DNA of 41,560 nucleotides from Arsenophonus sp046530935. GTDB lineage: Bacteria > Pseudomonadota > Gammaproteobacteria > Enterobacterales > Enterobacteriaceae. Under the pieces are notes generated by a model. That model worked only from the letters and a program-made list of their open reading frames with translations, was not told the DNA's origin and searched no databases. The stretch lies in assembly GCA_046530935.1 (NCBI GenBank), contig JBHEQW010000010.1:1-41560 (forward strand), written 5' to 3'. The translations under genes were made by a program, and so were the position numbers. Positions 38,293 to 41,560 of this stretch are shown piece by piece; the first letter of the stretch is position 1; every line of letters begins with the position of its first letter.

Positions 38293-40155
38293 TTGACATT
38301 TATTTTTTTGCAGAAAAGCCATGTTTAACGCGTGCTATTATATTGATGATGGTTTATCAAAAGTAGATAAACGAGAAATAAGATGAGCCTATTCTATCTG
38401 GCGATATTTTCAATATATGACTTGGTGTATTGCTCATATATTAGATAAATCTGAACAAGAGGTTTATACCACATATGTTAGCACATTGGTCATTAACTGA
38501 TTTAGCGATTTTTCCTAAAAATAGCAATTGAATCACTAGCTTCGGTTAAGAAACTTAATGCTATTAAGTCATATATTCTGTCCGATAAGATCGTGCATAC
38601 TGTGGGATCCTGATCACAAAAGATAATTCCTGCTGAATTGAGTATTGGATTTTTTAGTTTTACTAGATGATAAAAAGCAGCGCTGTTCAGCTCTGATTAA
38701 TTAGCTATTTTAATCCTTAAGCTGTAAGTTAATGCAATTGAACTGTTACTGTTAAAAAGTAATCGAGATTTTATTCCACTTTATGTCTCTGCATTGACTT
38801 AAAATAGAGCAAATTGATTGTATAGAATAAATATAACGCTAGCTCATATTTTGCTTGATCAGTGCTGTTTGGTTATATCATATCAAAGTGTATTATCTGT
38901 TGGTCTAGTTCAAATGCCAGTATTAGAATTGCTGATTATATAAAGATGAAGAGATTGAACATTTTCTTGGCAAATTTTTTTTGAAGTATAAAAGCTAATA
39001 TAATTACGCCAAATAAAGAACATTTCACATCTATTTGGCAGGCAAATAGATAGTATTGATTATAAGGATGAAGAATGGTGTTGATTTATAGCTCACTTAG
39101 CTTTGAGCATATCGCTGTACGAATTATTCATCAATCATGCTTATTTATTTTATGTTAAAATAAATAAAAATAAGAAATTATGCCATTATCTTATTCATGT
39201 ATTTCTGGTTTATAAATTAAATCATCTAAAAAACATTCTTTTGAGTAACAAAGAATCTTCTTGATATATTGTAGCAATTATATAAAAAAATAAAGTTATT
39301 ACTTATTTCCCTTCTGATTGTCGTTACTTAAAAAAAAAGAGCTTTTTATCACTCCTTATAGTAATAATAAAGATTATTGTTAATCATCAAGCCTATCCTC
39401 ATAAAATTTTAGATGACTAAGTTAAATAAGCAAAATCTCTGTTTTGATGATAAAAAAGTTGCTGCATATCATGAAATTATTTCTAGCGATATACCAAAAA
39501 ATCCAGTCCAGATAGATTAAAACGAAAGCAAAATTTATGCAATTATTACTAGGCAATAAATTATCTAATTTATGGTCAGCACGAAATTTTATAAAAGTGT
39601 TATTGGACTATAGACCCGCGCTGGAGAAAAATTTATTGCCAAAGCCAGCTTTTTATCTAATCTGTTTGACGAGCTATTTCGAGTGCTAAGGAACTGAGTT
39701 CTTGTAAATTGATATTTGCCACACTACAACCAGATGTAAAGGTAAAAGATTAGCTATTTTGCAACTTCTGTGAAATAATAAAAGAAACTCATCCACCAAA
39801 ACCAATTTACTAATGCTTACTTTGTTGTCTCTGTTATGATAGGAAATTGACCGTTTTATGCAAGATAAAACTCTAGAAAAGGTATTAATGGATAAAGAAT
39901 GGTTTAGGGACAGAAGCAATGCTATGTGGTATATTAAATTGTTATTTAAAAGAAAATTTTTAATAAAAAAAGACTATTATAGTTCTCATGCTATCCAGCA
40001 TAGGAATACCTTATTTAAGGTTTTAGCGCTGGAGACAAGTATTGACTAATATGACAAGCTCATATGGGATCTGGTTAACATAAATCAAGTAAAAAATAGT
40101 TTTGTTATTAGGATTTCATGTTGGCTCTAGCTAAAATACTGAAAATATTAACCTA
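38293..40155 (+). pseudogene. topB: topB pseudogene (DNA topoisomerase III)
   Basis: Decayed but nearly full-length topB directly after selD, as in E. coli. Blocks in order: FAEKPCLTRAI (family IAEKPSLARAI), LAHWSLTDLAIFPKN (family ARWNLADLPIVPEK), DPDHKR...VLDFL, YKDEEIEHFLGKFFLKYK (family RRDEEIENFVAKDFFEVK, about 38945-38990), GEKFIAKASFL (about 39620), and MQDKTLEKVL with IKLLFKRKFLIKKDYY (39858-39990; family VQDKDLKKIL and IELLFKRGFLTKKGRY). The 63-codon open frame at 39858-40049 is part of this relic. Many stops and frame changes rule out function. Confidence 0.92.
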
Positions 40156-40264
40156 ACAAACTAAATAGTAAATCACTTTAACCATATTTCCTACCATATA
40201 GGCCATCCAAAGATGGAACAGAGAAAAAGTTTTATCGGTAAAGAAGAAAATTAGTCGAAAATTA

Positions 40265-40304
40265 GAATAAAATGATAGTTAAAAATAGTGCTATCATTTT
40301 ATTC
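40265..40304. terminator. Bidirectional hairpin terminator between topB relic and xthA
   Basis: A perfect 14-bp stem, gaataaaatgatag (40265-40278) with ctatcattttattc (40291-40304), and a 12-base loop. It is followed on the + strand by a T-rich tract. It lies nine bases past the xthA stop (- strand) and faces the decayed topB from the other side. Confidence 0.75.
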
Positions 40305-40312
40305 TTTTTATT

Positions 40313-41122
40313 TTAATTTAACTTAAATTTTGCCCAAATAGAGGCATGATCTGAAGGTTTTTTCATACTTCTAATGTCATAATCAATTCCTGTTTCACAA
40401 CAACAGGAAAACAAGGAATTTGATGCTAGGATCAAATCAATTCGCAAACCTCGGTTAGCTACAAAACCTTTCGAGCGATAATCAAACCACGAAAATTGAT
40501 CAGTAATATTTGGATTTTTTTGACGATAAGTATCTATTAATCCCCAAGATTTTAATTTATCCATCCATTCCAGTTCTTCAGGTAAAAAAGAGCATTTTCC
40601 CAAACTTAACCAACGCTTTCTATTTATTTCACCAATGCCTATATCATGATCTGTTGGTGTAATATTCATGTCTCCCATAATAATAATATGGGATTGAGGT
40701 GAAAGATTATTTTGCAGATAAAGCTGTAAGTCTTCGTAAAATTTTGCTTTTGCTGCAAATTTTTTTGGATGAGCACGGCATTCACCTTGTGGAAAATAAC
40801 CGTTTATTATGGTAATTATTCTTTTTTCTGTCTCGATATCTGCCATAATAATACGGCGCTGGGCATCAATATCATCACTAGGGAATCCTTTTTGAAAACT
40901 GATTGGTTTTTGTTTGCAAAACAGTGCGACACCATAATGTGCTTTTTGTCCATGGTAGTAGACATGATAGCCTAGCTGATTAACTTGTTCTAAAGGAAAT
41001 GTAAAATCATCAACTTTTGTTTCTTGTAAGCCAATGACATCAGGTTGATGTTTTTTTATGATAGCTTTAAGTTGGTGAAAGCGTGCTCTTAGGCTATTAA
41101 TGTTAAATGAGACAAATTTCAT
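40313..41122 (-). CDS. xthA: Exodeoxyribonuclease III (AP endonuclease) XthA
   Basis: Base-excision repair enzyme that incises at abasic sites and has 3'-5' exonuclease and 3'-phosphatase activities. It has 269 residues (E. coli 268). Motifs: MKFVSFNINSLRARFHQL, the metal-binding Glu34 in GLQETKV, NGYFPQGE with the catalytic tyrosine, MGDMNITPTDHDIGIG, SWFDYRSKGF, NRGLRIDLILAS, and SMKKPSDHASIW carrying the catalytic Asp-His pair. The start is as in E. coli; the ribosome binding site is weak. It stands alone, with no intact neighbour in the window. Confidence 0.97.
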   Translation of the reverse strand: MKFVSFNINSLRARFHQLKAIIKKHQPDVIGLQETKVDDFTFPLEQVNQLGYHVYYHGQKAHYGVALFCKQKPISFQKGFPSDDIDAQRRIIMADIETEKRIITIINGYFPQGECRAHPKKFAAKAKFYEDLQLYLQNNLSPQSHIIIMGDMNITPTDHDIGIGEINRKRWLSLGKCSFLPEELEWMDKLKSWGLIDTYRQKNPNITDQFSWFDYRSKGFVANRGLRIDLILASNSLFSCCCETGIDYDIRSMKKPSDHASIWAKFKLN

Positions 41123-41560
41123 TTTGATCGGTTACCTAATTAAAATTTTTATTAAAATAATTTATCAGATTGAATATATAAATGTAACCCATACATAAAA
41201 CATTTTCTTTTAGTTATTAATGAGTTATTTTTAAAATTTAAATTATTGAGCGTGATTGCCAATCATAAGATAAAAAACTTAAAAACAATTAATTTAATTC
41301 AAAGTGATTAACTATAATTAAAAATATACTATATGAAAATTTTATTTTTGTTAGAAACCAAAAATTAGATGTAATGATATCGTTTGCTAAAAATCAATTT
41401 ATAAATTAATTAAAAAATTTTAATTGTTTTTCTTTAAATTATTAAACACATAAGTATTATTCTCTTAAATAATTGTAAGATGTATTTTTTGAATTTTTGT
41501 GTCACATCTATTTTATTAAATAGATATTTAAATTATATCTTTTATATTTAAGATTGAAGT
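41123..41560. other. AT-rich intergenic region upstream of xthA
   Basis: About 440 bases of very AT-rich DNA. I see no coding remnant, IS end or RNA gene. The xthA promoter must lie near 41130-41200 on the - strand, but no hexamer pair stands out. Confidence 0.45.

Noticed and set aside
39858..40049. 63-codon open frame that could be called a small protein
   Set aside because: It aligns with the DKxLxKIL and LLFKRxFLxKKxxY blocks of TopB and is part of the topB pseudogene.
1..41560. CRISPR array, tRNA or rRNA genes, riboswitches
   Set aside because: No regularly spaced repeats were seen. No tRNA-like or rRNA segments were noticed in the intergenic regions. A covariance-model scan would be needed to exclude small RNAs.

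Overview
The window comes from an Enterobacterales bacterium whose genome is decaying, most likely an insect-associated symbiont. Every intact protein reads as a close relative of its E. coli counterpart in length, motifs and gene order. The DNA is AT-rich, and more than a third of it is eroded sequence full of stops and frameshifts. An Arsenophonus- or Sodalis-like symbiont is a reasonable guess, but the genus cannot be fixed from the sequence alone.

The left half (about 0.3-22.2 kb) is the division and cell-wall (dcw) cluster in canonical order: mraZ (pseudogene)-rsmH-ftsL-ftsI-murE-murF-mraY-murD-ftsW-murG-murC-ddlB-ftsQ-ftsA-ftsZ-lpxC, then dciA on the opposite strand, a secM pseudogene and secA. 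The genes are tightly packed, with many 4-14 base overlaps, and look functional. Together they make UDP-MurNAc-pentapeptide, lipid I and lipid II, build the divisome, commit lipid A synthesis and drive Sec export. The two genes lost inside the block are regulatory: the dcw transcription factor mraZ and the SecA-controlling arrest peptide secM.

From 22.2 to 40.2 kb only htpX (- strand, about 28 kb) and ychE (+ strand, about 30.5 kb) are intact. The rest is a graveyard of insertion sequences and dead genes. I recognise four degraded IS256-family copies, two degraded IS91-family copies (each sitting inside an IS256 copy, in opposite orientations), two degraded IS481-family copies, and a third copy of the IS91 end abutting one of the IS481 relics. 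The last IS256 copy ends exactly where a 5'-truncated selD pseudogene begins. That is followed by a long topB pseudogene and then by intact xthA (- strand, 40.3-41.1 kb), an arrangement that preserves the enterobacterial selD-topB pair.

I found no CRISPR array, no RNA gene I could support and no new biological system. The most informative observations are the regulatory pseudogenes (mraZ, secM with a still traceable arrest site), the nested IS structure, the selD/topB loss and a proline-to-serine change in the MurE substrate-specificity motif.
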